Positions 45,844-57,437 of a stretch of DNA of 64,000 bases are shown piece after piece. The notes beneath the pieces were generated by a model, which worked only from the letters and a program-made list of their open reading frames with translations, made no database searches and had not been told where the DNA came from. The number at the start of each line of letters is the position of its first letter. Position 1 is the first letter of the stretch. The translations under genes were made by a program, and so were the position numbers. The stretch is from Astrocystis sublimbata. Lineage: Eukaryota; Ascomycota; Sordariomycetes; Xylariales; Xylariaceae. The stretch covers positions 124,001 through 188,000 of the forward strand of contig JAJNNY010000050.1 of assembly GCA_022453515.1 (NCBI GenBank), written 5' to 3'.

Positions 45844-47068
45844 TGTACGCTGTGTTGAGCTGGCTTGCCACGATATGGAATTTTCCCCTTTACCATGGCT
45901 TGCTTGTTCGCTTCCCACTCAATCTAGTCCATGAGGCTTTCCATGGCTATCTAAGGTAGGGGCAAGCAAATCCACATCAAAGCTTGCAGTGTCCAATTAC
46001 GTAAATTGGCTGGTAGCAGATATATCACGTAAAAAGTAGGGACTTGCTCATCGATTTATGACAACATTTGTCGACCAGCTCGTTGCATGTCGTACGTGAA
46101 TTCGTAGCCGCATGACATATTACATAATTACACGTAATAGAACCTGAACTTTAGAAGAGCGTGCATCTCGCGGGGCAAGCTCCGGGGGTTGACAGCTGTC
46201 AGGTAAGCACTAAGATGCCCCCGGAACCTGTTCTCCCATCCGCGCCGCATAGCACGTGCGTGAAATGCATGCATGACACATGTAGGTAGGGGTAGGGGTA
46301 TCTGGACTTATTACCTAATCAGGTAATCGTAATGGATTGGTTACATAATACCATCGCAGCGTGCCCTCGCAATCTACGTATATGCTCTTTTATCACCCAC
46401 CCCCTTGTACAGGTTGTCGAGGGTTGTTGAAGTAGAATTGGTCGGCTAAAATAGCCCGCGGCTCGAGGCCCCATTTATTTACAGCGTTTTAATTGGACTA
46501 AAGTCCTGCATAATTAGCTAATGGTTTCCAGAAGATTTCGAGAATTCATAGCACCTGCATAGACCCCTGCGCATAGCAGTTACAGTAATAGGGGGTAGTA
46601 ACGGCTAGCGTAGCTGCATCTGCCCTACGAGTAATAGTAGTGTGGTAGTGCGACGGGCCGTCCGTGCTACATATATGCCGCATTTGGATTCTATATCCCG
46701 TTTCGGGGGCTTAGCGCAATAGGGATTGCGGCCACTATGCCTAAAACGTAATACCCGTAACACTGACCCTATGCCGTGATATCTACCTACCTTATATTAG
46801 GCATTTTTACAACGAAGACTGTTGCAAACAAAAAGGAGTCAAAACCACCATGAATCAATGCTTTTCTACTTAGTTACTTAACTATGAATCTTATCATAGC
46901 AGTCCCATGCTTGTAGCTAGGAGGACGCCTTCATCGCCTTATTGATAAACGTCCTTTTGTAAACCATGAACCGTGAGCATGGGCACGAACTAATGCGACT
47001 GATGGCCAGAAGACTCATTTACAATCACAGTCGAACTATCCTACCAAGTCAGTTTGAGCCCGGATCAT
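45844..47068. other. Intergenic, upstream of glycosyltransferase
   Basis: Presumed promoter of the minus-strand glycosyltransferase (right-hand flank of that gene) and 3' flank of the bZIP gene. Rich in TACGTAATTAC-type motifs near 45996-46136. No gene seen. Confidence 0.5.
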
Positions 47069-48683
47069 TTAATCTTTCTTTTCATCTTGGTTGCTGTCTA
47101 ACGTGTAACGTCTGCTCCTATGTGCGCGCTGTCGGGTGTTCACCCAGCTGACAATATCCTGTAGTACCTTATCCTTCGTGGAAGTTATCAACTGCATTGT
47201 TGACAACAGGAGCTGTACTCTCTCAGCTCTTAATGTCTCCGAAGCGTCCGCTGATAGTATCGCTATGAACGATTGGAGGGTAGGTACCTATAAACTCATT
47301 AGTTCAAAAATGAACTTGTAGACATTCGACATTGCTATTTTTCGCAGAATCACGCAAAAGGTAGGAAAGCTCTGATTAATTACCTCATCTCGTAAAGTAA
47401 GCCTCAGGTCAGCGGCTATGTCTTCCAGTGAATTCATGAGACCTGCTCCAACGCTGCTCGGCCTCGCCAAGTTCGGGTTGCGCTGCATATTTTGCCAGAT
47501 TTGTATTTCACTACTGTATCTCTTTTTCGAAAGTCCGTTCAGCTCGCTCTGTAACAGATTCGCGGCTGATCTGACAATGGCGTATCGATATCGGCTGCAC
47601 TCCCACGGTGACCAAGAACGCGACTTCACACTCAGGTCGTCGATTAAGGCTGGAAGTCCCTGAAGCCGACTTGTTTCTTGTGCGGATCTAGCCGCCGATG
47701 ACTCGGCAAATGAGCTCGTATAGTAGGATAGGAAAAAGGAATCCACACTGTTAAACCCGGCGTCGTGTATATGTTCTAATATGCGACCAACTCGCTCATG
47801 CACATCTTGCACCTCTTTTTGGCGCTGAGGTGCCGGATCAGTAGTGGAGGCGCTTGCCACCCTGCTCGCACTTCTGGGAACGGGCCCGGGAGAATATGAT
47901 TCGTTAAAATTGGCCATCAAGCCTTGCCTGGAGACTTTAGCCGATGCCCCATTGATATCATGCCGTAATACATGTTGCAGGAACGACTCACTGGGTCTGG
48001 GTGCTTGATAGCAAGGTACTAGATGAATCGGCAATACTTGGGTCCACATCGAAACCACTATCATGGAAGTTCCCATCATGTCCAAAGAAGAATGCTTCGA
48101 TGCCTCCAAAAAGTTATTATCAGATCCTTTGGCTTGTTTCGGCTTGTCCGAAAAAACTTACCGGTGTAGAGATTAGACTCGTCTGTGCCACCTGGACTGG
48201 TGCCAGCAAGCGCGGGGTCAAGCATCTCTGTATAGTTCTGTCGATTGCGATTGGGTGATTGGTCGGGGTGGGCGGGTGTGGCCAAAGGATTTGCCAGCAT
48301 GTTCCCCGATGTTGTGTCCATTCGGACCGGGCTGGCGAGGTGTTGTTGCATTTGCGCCTCCCGCATGTTTCCGGGAGTATTTATAGCTATGGGAGCGGCT
48401 GAGGACTCTTTGGGGCTCACAATGTCTTGGGTGTGTGTCGTTCCTGTTGTTGAGAGGGTGTGTACTGCAGAACTATTATTAGTGTCGCTAGCAGTTTGTC
48501 TGAGCTCAGCGACCCCTGCTCGCTTTTCCAAGTCCTCAATGTGCAACTTGAGTCTTTTCCCTGGATGAAACGGCTTAGCGATATTATGGCTCGGGACAGA
48601 ACGGTATGAGTGAGGGTTTACTCCGTACTATATTTTTGTTGGGCGATGCGGTTCTTTTCTCTTTTCTGTGCTTGTTCGTTCAT
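47069..48683 (-). CDS. bZIP transcription factor, fungal secondary-metabolism type
   Basis: Exons 48683-48629, 48560-48162, 48126-47384 and 47287-47069; 1416 nt, 471 residues. The basic region spans the first intron and reads EKNRIAQQKYRKRLKLHIED (about residues 8-27), with the N-x-A-Q-x-x-Y-x-x-R pattern of fungal bZIPs, followed by a short coil. The middle holds SSLDMMGTSMIVVSMWTQVL and SESFLQHVLRHDING, elements I know from cluster-linked fungal bZIP proteins, and the end has DIAADLRLTLRDE joining to VPTLQSFIAILSADA. The intron between exons 2 and 3 would be only 35 nt, so an alternative donor near 48190 is possible. Its position between the glycosyltransferase and MFS genes makes it the likely pathway regulator. 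Confidence 0.82.
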
Positions 48684-48950
48684 AATACTTTCTTCCTTTT
48701 CTTCCCCCTGCAAGCCGTTAGGAGGGGAAGACGAGAATCGGCGAGGCGGACCGCGGACGGATGAGAATAGCAGACTTTAAAGTCAACAGTGTGCTTACTC
48801 TGAGTCTCTGACTACATGCTACTATACTCGAGGTCTTTCGAGGGGCTCTCTAGGTATATGATGCTTTTATGCCTCGGGTCTGATGCTGGAGCTGGCGCTT
48901 GTGTCTTTGAAGTTTAGACCTGGGGCCACCTGTATACCCCCCAGTAATCT

Positions 48951-49043
48951 GGCACGATGAGTCTGAAATAAGTGTCTAGGTCCTTATGGATGTAGGACCT
49001 AGGTAGGCGTGAACCCGGACACTTATTTCAGACCTACCGTGAC
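48951..49043 (+). repeat. Foldback MITE-like element, copy A
   Basis: 93 bp with imperfect terminal inverted repeats: the left end GGCACGATGAGTCTGAAATA pairs with the reverse complement of the right end GTCACGGTAGGTCTGAAATA, and pairing continues through AAGTGTC. The reverse complement of copy B (50423-50512) aligns end to end with it, with about ten substitutions and one 3-bp gap by eye. No coding capacity. Confidence 0.85.
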
Positions 49044-49709
49044 TGGCTACTCGTCCCACTTGCCAAGATGAGGGGATTCTAACTAGCTAATTAACTGCCG
49101 GAATCGCTCTAATACCCGAAAAAGCGGACTTATGCACCAAGCCCCAGCTTATTCGTGGCCAAAATTAAAGAGCTGAACTTTATGTACTGTTTTTATTAGG
49201 TATATCGCCTCAGTTGAAGATTGTTACTTGCGTATAAAAGTTGCCAAGCTACTAAATTTGTATTAGATCGATTCCGGCAGTAGGGTTTAATCCAAGATAT
49301 GGATACCTTATCTAATCTCGCTTATTGAAAACTAAACTCCTTTAAGCTGAATCCCCAGATTTTGGGCTCGAACATCACGAACATAACGGAAAGTGGGCCA
49401 TAATCCAGATTTGCTACTTTGTACTAAGTACCTACCTGAAATGAAAGTATTTGTCTACTCCACGGGTCTTGAGGTTCTCTTCCAAACGGGATTGCTATTA
49501 CTCTAAGTCTTATATGCCTTATAATCACCAATAATTTCAACCGTATAACGTGGCGATCCAGTGCCTGCCAGGATGATAGCTCTGAGGGCACGTTGACGAT
49601 GGGAGCTAGCGATGTAGTGGATGGACTGCGAGATCTTCAATAACATCTCCGGAGCTTGCGGAGTACTCTGGGGTGTGGGGCAGGCGCCTAGAACCAAGCA
49701 TGCGGGTGG

Positions 49710-49947
49710 GGTGCAGGACTAAGTGTCCGGGTTCCCATACACGCCCTTAAACCTACCTTTGTTACTACTCAATAATTCAACGTATAGTTATTATTATATT
49801 ATCAAAACAAGACACAAGATAGATAAGTACTGTAGGGTACTCTAGCTTCAATTTTTGATCTTTTAATCGCAGAGTTGAGGTAATTATACATCTTCTTTGC
49901 TAGCAAAGTAGGTGTAGACGGGTGTGGACCTGGACACATAATGCTGC
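49710..49947. repeat. Divergent relative of the foldback element
   Basis: Left arm GCAGGACTAAGTGTCCGGGT (from 49713) and right arm, read in reverse complement, GCAGCATTATGTGTCCAGGT, match at about 16 of 20 positions. The core AGTGTCCGGGTTC is shared with copies A and B. The interior of about 190 bp is A+T-rich and unlike the short copies. Confidence 0.5.
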
Positions 49948-49999
49948 ACCCGCGGGCCAAGCTCGCCAAGTGGGCACACGTAGGTAAACAATGGGGCGC

Positions 50000-50060
50000 A
50001 TGTGGCACAGGCGGCCCCCTCGTGGCACAGGCGGGGCGGTCCCCTCGTGGCACAGACGCC
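50000..50060. repeat. Short imperfect GC-rich tandem repeat
   Basis: Three imperfect units built on CGTGGCACAGGCGG, spaced about 20-25 bp, the last with CAGACG. No function evident. Confidence 0.7.
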
Positions 50061-50422
50061 GGCCACCTCCGACGTACATACGGACTCGCGGAGTAACAGG
50101 TCACCTGATGGTAATGCATGTGACCATTGTACAGGAAAGGGGCGCCTCGTATGCATGGGGTACCGAGGAATAACCCTAGCCCTTCGGTTCATCGGTCCGT
50201 ACCTAGCCCGCCTAAGTAATCTCTAGACAAAGTACTTAGGTAATACCTGAGTAACATAACATAGCTTATCCACCAATCGGCCATCAGCTGTGCCCGTAAT
50301 ATCCAGAGCCAGGGGTAGCACATGCCCCTTGCCGGCCTACCTACCTGATACCATATACTTAGTCATCCTCTTTATTCAACTGGTTTCATACCTCGCTCAC
50401 CCCTTAGCACGAACACAACCTA

Positions 50423-50512
50423 GGCACGGTGGGTCTGTAATCAGTGTCCGGGTTCACGCCTACCTACCTACACCCATAAGGACCCGGACACGTATCTCAG
50501 ACCCATCGTGCC
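50423..50512 (-). repeat. Foldback MITE-like element, copy B (inverted relative to A)
   Basis: 90 bp with about 31-bp imperfect terminal inverted repeats: left end GGCACGGTGGGTCTGTAATC, right end read in reverse complement GGCACGATGGGTCTGAGATA, continuing through GTGTCCGGGT. It ends about 70 bp upstream of the MFS start codon and could form part of that gene's promoter or 5' UTR. Confidence 0.85.
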
Positions 50513-50583
50513 AGATCTACCTCCAACTGTAGCTCACTCGGCAACAAGGCAACTCCCGTCAAATACCACACACCCTACATGGA

Positions 50584-52224
50584 ATGGAGCAGCTGGATGT
50601 GCAAGAGGCGACCACACCGCCCGAGACTGTGTACCCCCGAGGCTTCAGGCTGCGGATGACCGTCATATCGCTCTGTATCGTGTCGTTCTTGTTCGGTCTC
50701 GACTTGACCATCGTTGCTGCAGCGGTTCCGAGTCTCACCGATTACTTCAAATCGGTCAAGGACATTGGGTGGTACTCATCAGCCTACTTACTTTCTCTAG
50801 CTGCCCTCGGCCTCTTCTACGGAAAGCTTTACACCCTGTTCTCTGTGAAGAAATTATACCTCATCAGCATCTTCATCTTTGAGGCAGGGTCTTTACTTTG
50901 CACGCTGGCTCCGTCTTCAACCGCATTTATTCTGGGTCGCGTCGTTGCCGGAGTAGGTGCTGCTGGAATCCCGCCAGGGTCCCAAGTCATTCTTTCGCAG
51001 TGCTTCCCCAAGCACCGCCGTCCCCTCTGGACGACATTGGTCAGTTCGTGTCAGCTGATCGGCATCGTGAGCGCGCCAATCATCGGGGGTGCCTTGATTG
51101 ACTGGGTCGGATGGCAGGGCTGTTTCGGCATCAACCTGCCCCTCGGAGCGGCTGCTTTCCTGATAATTACCCTGGGACTTCAGGTGAACAACGACTCAAC
51201 TTCCAACGATGACTCCGACTGGAGAAAGAAGTTGAGGCAATTCGACTGGATCGGAACGGTCCTGCTCATCTCGGGACTGGTCTCGCTCCTGCTGGCGTTG
51301 CAGTTGGGCGGCTCCTATGGCTGGCGTGATAGCCGTATTATTGTCCTCCTCGTGGTAGCTCCTTTGCTGCTAGCGGCATTCGGGTGGCTCCAATACCGCT
51401 TGCAAGACAATGCTACGTTGCCCCCGCGCGTATTATCCATGCGGACTGTTCTAGCCGCTGCCTGGTTTGGCTTGTGTGTTGATGCAACACTGGCCGTGAC
51501 GGAGTATTTCATCTCGATCTATTTCCAAGGCGTCAAAGGCTACACGGCCACACGATCAGGTCTGCTCATACTCCCTCTATTGGCCGGCATCATTATCGGA
51601 AACGCAATAGGAGGGCTGGGCACAACATGGCTAGGATACTACAACCGTGAGTCAATGATCCAAGACTAACCCGAGCCATCCAGTGCCAGTATCTTCTATC
51701 TCTCCCACATTTGCTAACAGACCTAAGCATTCATGCTTGCAACTACGGTTCTGGCACCAATAGCATCAGGTCTGCTTACGACCATCAGCTTGGACGAAAG
51801 CATTAGAAAAGCGGTGGGACTTCTTGGCTTCCTCGGGTTGGCGGCGGGTCTTGGACTTGGAAGCCCCATCATCGCCATACAGACCATTGTAAAGCAATCT
51901 GATCTTTCTGTCGCCATCTCCATCACCGCCTTTGCAGCTACTCTAGGAAACTCAGTGTGGATTGCCGTATCTACGACCCTGTTCCAGAGTCGGCTGAGTG
52001 CCGAGTTGGCAAGTTTGAGCACCGTGGTCAATGTCACGCAGATCGAGAATGCTGGCATCTCTGAGATACGTAACCTAGTCGGCGGTGATCGCCTGAGAGA
52101 CGTCTTGCTAGGCTACGACGAAGCTGTTACACAGACTCTCTATGTTCCTGTCGGACTAGCCGTAGCCGCCGTCCTGGGATCGGCCTTCACAGAGTGGCAC
52201 TCAGTGAAGAAAAAGGAGTCATGA
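50584..52224 (+). CDS. MFS drug:H+ antiporter-like transporter
   Basis: Two exons, 50584-51646 and 51728-52224 (phase 1); 1560 nt, 519 residues, with a segment pattern fitting the 14-helix DHA2 family. Visible helices include LRMTVISLCIVSFLFGLDLT, YLLSLAALGLFYGKLYTLF and LYLISIFIFEAGSLLCTLAP. The motif-C-like GVGAAGIPPGSQVILSQCFP and the loop GWRDSR fit toxin and drug exporters of fungal metabolite clusters. The second exon starts PFMLATTVLAPIASGLLTTI. It is expected in the plasma membrane, exporting a small molecule by proton antiport. Divergent from the bZIP gene and convergent with the UDP-glucose dehydrogenase gene 241 bp away. Likely exporter of the cluster product (inference). Confidence 0.92.
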
Positions 52225-52465
52225 GCTTTAATAAGAAGTATAGGAGATAAAACATACCTAAACTAGAGACATTGATTTGCTAGCCATGTTGCTGGGAAAC
52301 CTGTGTATTACGCCGTGTCGGAATTCGATAGTAATGCATAATTAAGGCATTGCTTGAACCTCATGGGATAATATTCATGTCTCTTGTCTCTACTGAAGTC
52401 GCCAAACTTCTTGACCAATAAATTCTGAGCACTATTGACATCATAACATAAATTTCATCTGCCAT

Positions 52466-54205
52466 CTAAGAGAGCCTTTGAGTCCCAATTATCTCTGTCA
52501 GAAATCCCATCTCCTCAAGCATAACACGGTCCATTGTTTGCGTACTACCAAGCACGACCTTGGGGTGCTCCATGGCCGTTGCCAGACGACTCCAATCCAC
52601 GTATTCCGTCAACAATGCTTCACCTGTGCTCTGACCATCTCTCTCGGAGGACGAGATGTCCAACTTCGACTGGGACTGATACCCGACAGTGCTCTGTCGC
52701 GAGCTAGGTAGGAGAAAGAGAAGCCCGCGAATCAATTTCTTCAGCTGAACAACGAAAGAACTGGGTGATGGAGTCCGAACATTGGACATTTCACCGTTCA
52801 CCAAAGTCTCGGTCGACTCTTGGACCCTGTCGCGAGGGTTCACTGTGAACATATCCCAATCTGTTGTGACCAGGACAGCACACGCTCTCTCGCATGCCTC
52901 TTCGGCCGACTTGCAAATCTTCACTGTCGTCGGACCTGGATCCCCTTCTCCATCGTCGCCAATGCCCAAGTCATGCCGGATGCGGTTGGCTGTGACCCAT
53001 GGGTCGTATATGGTGATGAGTGCGCCTGCCTTGGCAAACCCTTTGATCAGGTCTATAGCACAGCTCTCTCGAGTGTCCGCCGTGTTCTTCTTGAAAGCGA
53101 CACCCAAGAACGCTATTCTCTTCCCTCTGATATCGCCACCGAGAAGCGACGTTACTCGTGGTATGGTCCTTGTCTTCTGCACCTCGTTCATGACCAAGAT
53201 GCTCTTCCAATACAATGCAACCTCTGGCATGTGAAGAGATTCGCAAAGATAGACCAGACTTCGAATGTCTTTCGAGAAACACGATCCACCAAAGCCAAAG
53301 GACGACTGCAACATATGTGGCCCGATCCGAGAGTCGCTCCCGACCGCTTTGGCTATCTGGTCGATGTCGGCACCTGTTGCCTCACATATGACACTGAGCG
53401 CATTGATGCTCGAGACCCTTTGTGCGAGGAGAGCGTTGGCCGCTAGTTTCGATAGCTCCGACGAGAACAAGTTGGAGAAGACGATGCGCGACCGCGGGAC
53501 CCATGTTGCATACACACTCGCAAGAGCTTCGGCTGCGAGGATGCCAGATGGCTCTTCCAAAGACCCAATGATGACGCGGTCCGGGAACAGCAGATCGTGC
53601 ACCGCAGTGCCCTCGGCGAGGAACTCTGGATTGGAAAGAACTTCAAACTGGACCCCATCACACCCGTCGCGATGCAGTATCTCGCGAATGCGCCGGCTGG
53701 TTCCAATTGGAACGGTGCTCTTATCTACGACAATCTTGTTGTTGGTTGAAACACGAGCTATTGATTTGGCGATGGCTTCGACGCCCGCCGTCTCGAGCAA
53801 GGATCCCGCCCCTTCGCCGCTTGATTTCGTTGGTGTGTCGACAGCTATGAAGATTATGTCGGCGTCTCGAACGCTATTGTCTAGATCGGTCGTGAAGCTG
53901 AGATTTCTGACCTTGTTTGGCCGCAACCCGTCTCTGGGAACCTGGAGGACGTCCAATAAGTCGGGTTCGGAGATGGGCAGCTCATTAGATTGCCAGGCGG
54001 TTATTCGATCGATGTCTCGATCAACCACCGTTACATATATGTGCGGACATCGATTTGCTATGACGGTCGCTGTTGGGCCGCCCTGAGCCATGTCAGCTTG
54101 TATTGCGCAGTCACTATTACTCACGGCTTAGGAGGAGCCTCTTACCACGAATCCACCACCGATGCAACAGATCTTGGTGATCTTTGGCAAGCGATACTTC
54201 TCCAT
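52466..54205 (-). CDS. UGD1: UDP-glucose 6-dehydrogenase
   Basis: Two exons, 54205-54146 and 54082-52466; 1677 nt, 558 residues. The small first exon supplies the start of the NAD-binding fold, KICCIGGGFVGGPTATVIAN across the junction. Further motifs: VTVVDRDIDRI at the end of strand 2, VDKSTVPIGTSRRIREIL, VLSNPEFLAEGTAVHDLLFP, ELSKLAANALLAQRVSSINA and the catalytic Cys in SSFGFGGSCFSKDIRSLVYL, then FLGVAFKKNTADTRES. All are hallmarks of UGDH, which oxidises UDP-glucose twice with 2 NAD to UDP-glucuronate. The C-terminal third has an insertion of about 80 residues before VVLGSTQTMDRV. The gene is divergent from the UDP-glucuronate decarboxylase gene, so substrate and product chain directly. 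A dedicated copy beside an NRPS is unusual. Confidence 0.94.
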
Positions 54206-55055
54206 CTCGGGACTGACGAGTGGTATGGTGGGAATGTGGAAAAGATTGCCGGTCGACTAATCAGGTAATTACTGCAAGTCCTCGTTAGAATTAATATCCA
54301 ATAATACGCCTCTGATCTTTAATTTAAATCTCTACCATTGTTATCAGATACATCCTTCAGTTACTAATATTTAGCATGCATGCCTCTAGGTTGAGTGCAT
54401 GTTGTAAAGGTTGATGATTATCGAATCACGGCTGCTAACCCTGCAGCCCGGGCTTGACCAAGCTATAACACGTTATCTAGGTAGGTACTGCTATCTTACG
54501 TTATTTTTGGTCTATGCAGTCATATGTGATGACACATATCTCATTGTTGCCTATTGTATCATGACTATACAATTGAATTAATTTTATATTATATTATTTG
54601 AAATAATGTGATTAAAATAAAGTATAAGTATTTATACGAAACTAACAAGGAAAGTTATTATTTGGTTAATTTCTCAACCAAATCGATAGATGCGTTATAT
54701 GCTATAAGTTAGCTAGAGATTCACTTCGTGCATAGTGTGTTAGGCAGTGGTGCGAGCAGCGCTATTACAAGGGTGGCTAAATCAGGGTCTCACGCATTGT
54801 TGGGTTGTAGTCTAGCGTGACCCAGAAGAGCTTCAAATAGAAATTGACTAAACACTTCTTTCCGAACGACATTGGGCCCTAGTTAGAAAGTGTACCTACC
54901 TACCCAGCTACCTAAGGGATTATTCGACAGAGCGTTTGAGTCGACTTGAATAAGATTCAGAGCACATTCGTGCGTTATGTACACAGCTTCTCTTTGAGTT
55001 CTTGAGAGAAGTTACCGTACACGAGAAGTCAGTCTACAAGGCATCGAAGTTCAAG
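54206..55055. promoter_or_regulatory. Shared divergent promoter of the UDP-sugar genes
   Basis: 850 bp with no gene, separating the start codons of the two UDP-sugar genes. Positions 54560-54670 are strongly A+T-rich. A GTACCTACCTACCCAGCTACC pyrimidine-type patch lies near 54891. The arrangement suggests joint control; no specific operator could be identified. Confidence 0.5.
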
Positions 55056-56191
55056 ATGTGTACTATTGTAACAGGGGTAAGCCTTCGTGCTCTGTAATCT
55101 CTTTGCTAATCAACTAACAATATTCCAGGGGGCTGGGTTTATTGGCTGTCACTTAGTAGACAATCTTCTGACAGCAGGAAAACGAGTTGTCGTTATAGAC
55201 TCGCTGTGGACAGGGTCGAGTAAGAACACCGAGAGGTTTGAACATGATCCAAATTTTCGATTCATTAAGTGAGTGGTCACAGATACTCTTATAAGATGTC
55301 CATTTCTCTGACTCCAAGCTAGACAAGACGTTCGGGAACAGCTGCCAGCTATCGACGATGTCCTAGAGATCTATCATCTGGCTTGTCCCGCTAGTCCGGA
55401 TTACTTCGACTCTCACTCAGTGGAGATTCTGGAGACGTGCTTCGTTGGCGCTAAGAACGTGCTCGATTTCGCCGTCACCAATAAAGCAAAGGTTCTCATT
55501 GCCAGTACATCAGGTAGGCTCAGTCCGTCACAACAAAGATCGAGCAACACGGCCTTGACACGAAAGATTGCCCAGCTGACGGTGTGACGCAGAGATATAC
55601 GGCGACCCTAAAGTTGTCCCCCAGCCTGAGGACTACTGGGGCAACACGAACTCTTTTGGCCCACGGTCTTGCTACGACGAAGGAAAGCGTATCACCGAGG
55701 CTCTTGCGTATTCCTACCAGAAAAGACACAACCTCGAAGTTCGAGTCGCACGGATATTCAATGCATACGGTCCTCGAATGCAGGCTCGAGACGGCCGTGC
55801 GGTCCCCAACTTCATCACAGCGGCAATCCAAGGTCAACCCCTGACGATCTATGGCGATGGAAGCGCCACCCGATCGTTTCAGTTCGTGTCCGACTGTGTT
55901 CTGGGGTTGGTTCAATTGATGCAGAGTGACTACCCCAAGCCTGTCAACATCGGGAGCGATCAAGAGACGAGAATAGATGAGATCGCCTCTAGGATCAAAA
56001 CACTAGTTGCAGACAAGATGGGTGTGGTTTCCACATCACCCATCAACCTTGTACCTGCTAGAATTGACGATCCTTACAGGCGCAAGCCAGATATCAGTGT
56101 AGCGAAGGAGATGCTCAAGTGGGAGCCAACGGTATCCCTGAACGACGGACTAGAGGCTACAGTACAATGGTTTCTCGAGAACCGAGATTAG
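55056..56191 (+). CDS. UXS1: UDP-glucuronate decarboxylase (UDP-xylose synthase)
   Basis: Four exons: 55056-55076 (7 codons), 55129-55268, 55323-55513 and 55593-56191; 951 nt, 316 residues. The extended-SDR NAD motif TGGAGFIGCHLVDNLL is formed across the first intron. The HLACPASPDYF segment is characteristic of UDP-glucuronate decarboxylases. IASTSEIYGDP carries the catalytic Ser/Thr and SCYDEGKRITEALAY the YxxxK pair. RIFNAYGPRM, GDGSATRSFQFVSD and INLVPARIDDPYRRKPDIS complete the family set. It converts UDP-glucuronate to UDP-xylose with enzyme-bound NAD. At 316 residues it lacks the N-terminal Golgi anchor of animal and plant enzymes, so it should be cytosolic. Alternative: a closely related UDP-glucuronate-using SDR with another product. 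Confidence 0.92.
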
Positions 56192-57437
56192 TGCGGCGCC
56201 GTATACCATCAAAAGCCTTTGTCTACACAGAGTGTTACGTGAATGTGTTTTTTTAACAGACGACTATCAAAAGTGGAATAGGTCAACTTATAAAATCATG
56301 CGATGTTTCGTACAAACACGGATTTTATACAATGTATCTTAGTATAGCAACTGCAAACTCAAATGAGCTACGTCGCCTGCCTGCTTGACTTATTACTACT
56401 ACTCAACCATTCTCTAGATCACTTGTAGTCCCCCAGTGACAAATATTCGGCGTGACAATATCCATCACACACCCTAATTATAACAATTCACGGCTGGTTC
56501 AGGTCCAGAGAATTCGACAGAGCCATACGCTATCTACTGCTTCGTACAACTACAGTGAAGGAATAGGGAGGGCAGTTGTTGTAGGTGCCCCTGCATTCAC
56601 TACTGTTGTACTAGGCCCCCCATGTACTTAGTGCTTATATAGCCCACTTCGGCTGGCTTGGCCAGAGCCACCTTTTCTCTCTCTCACACACACATATACA
56701 GAATAATACAGCTTATTCTGCCTTTGACCCTGCAAGAGCAGTATACTGTTGGCCAAACCCCAAAGTATCTCATCTGCTCGGAGCTTGGGAAGTCATTACG
56801 TGACCGCGGTTAGGGATTACCTTATATGTACACAACCCTGAGAGAGAGACACTAGTGAACTCCACAACATGCTCTTACGTACCTACCTGACTACCTACAT
56901 CTGCAGGCCTGCATAGATTATTGACGAGTACGTAACAAGACTAGAAACATACAAAGCCTACTGCGTTGAGATTTCCAGTTTTCGATAACGTTATTCAATG
57001 ATTCGATTATTACTGACTTGCACTACAGGAACAGGCTTTCACGTGAACATTCTCGTCCTTTTCGTTCCCTATTACTCATCGCTACCGTTCATCAGATCTC
57101 ATTATTCATGTCAGTTGATTGGCTGTACGAGATGGGAATTCTTGACCATCACACCGCACTTTTCGCCTGGGCAGACAGAACACCCTGCGACTTCGATCAT
57201 AACGTATCAATTGAATACTTTTAATGGCTTAGACACTTGCCCCTCTTTTATGTGCTAAAAATACATTGCGAGCGTTTTCGGTATCTCTGAATGTTCTGCT
57301 CATCATGGAGTAATAGTATCGCATTTCAGCCAATGCAGTAGACACAACACGGCCATAGCAAAACATATAGGCAACTGCCATTGCTTAGATAGATACCACC
57401 AATACTGATACTACTCCCAAATGCTCGGTGCCTTCCT
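56192..57437. other. Intergenic, upstream of NRPS
   Basis: 1.25 kb with no gene. Presumed 3' UTR of the UXS gene and promoter of the NRPS. Contains a short CTCTCTCTCACACACACATATA stretch near 56677. Open frames at 57000-57260 look like chance. Confidence 0.5.

Larger units (their letters stand above)
48684..50583. other. Divergent intergenic region of bZIP and MFS genes
   Basis: 1.9 kb with no gene. It holds three foldback elements and a short tandem repeat (listed separately). It should also contain the promoters of both divergent genes. Confidence 0.55.

Noticed and set aside
52478..54086. Long plus-strand frames over the UDP-glucose dehydrogenase gene
   Set aside because: They are antisense shadows. 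The minus frame carries all UGDH motifs.
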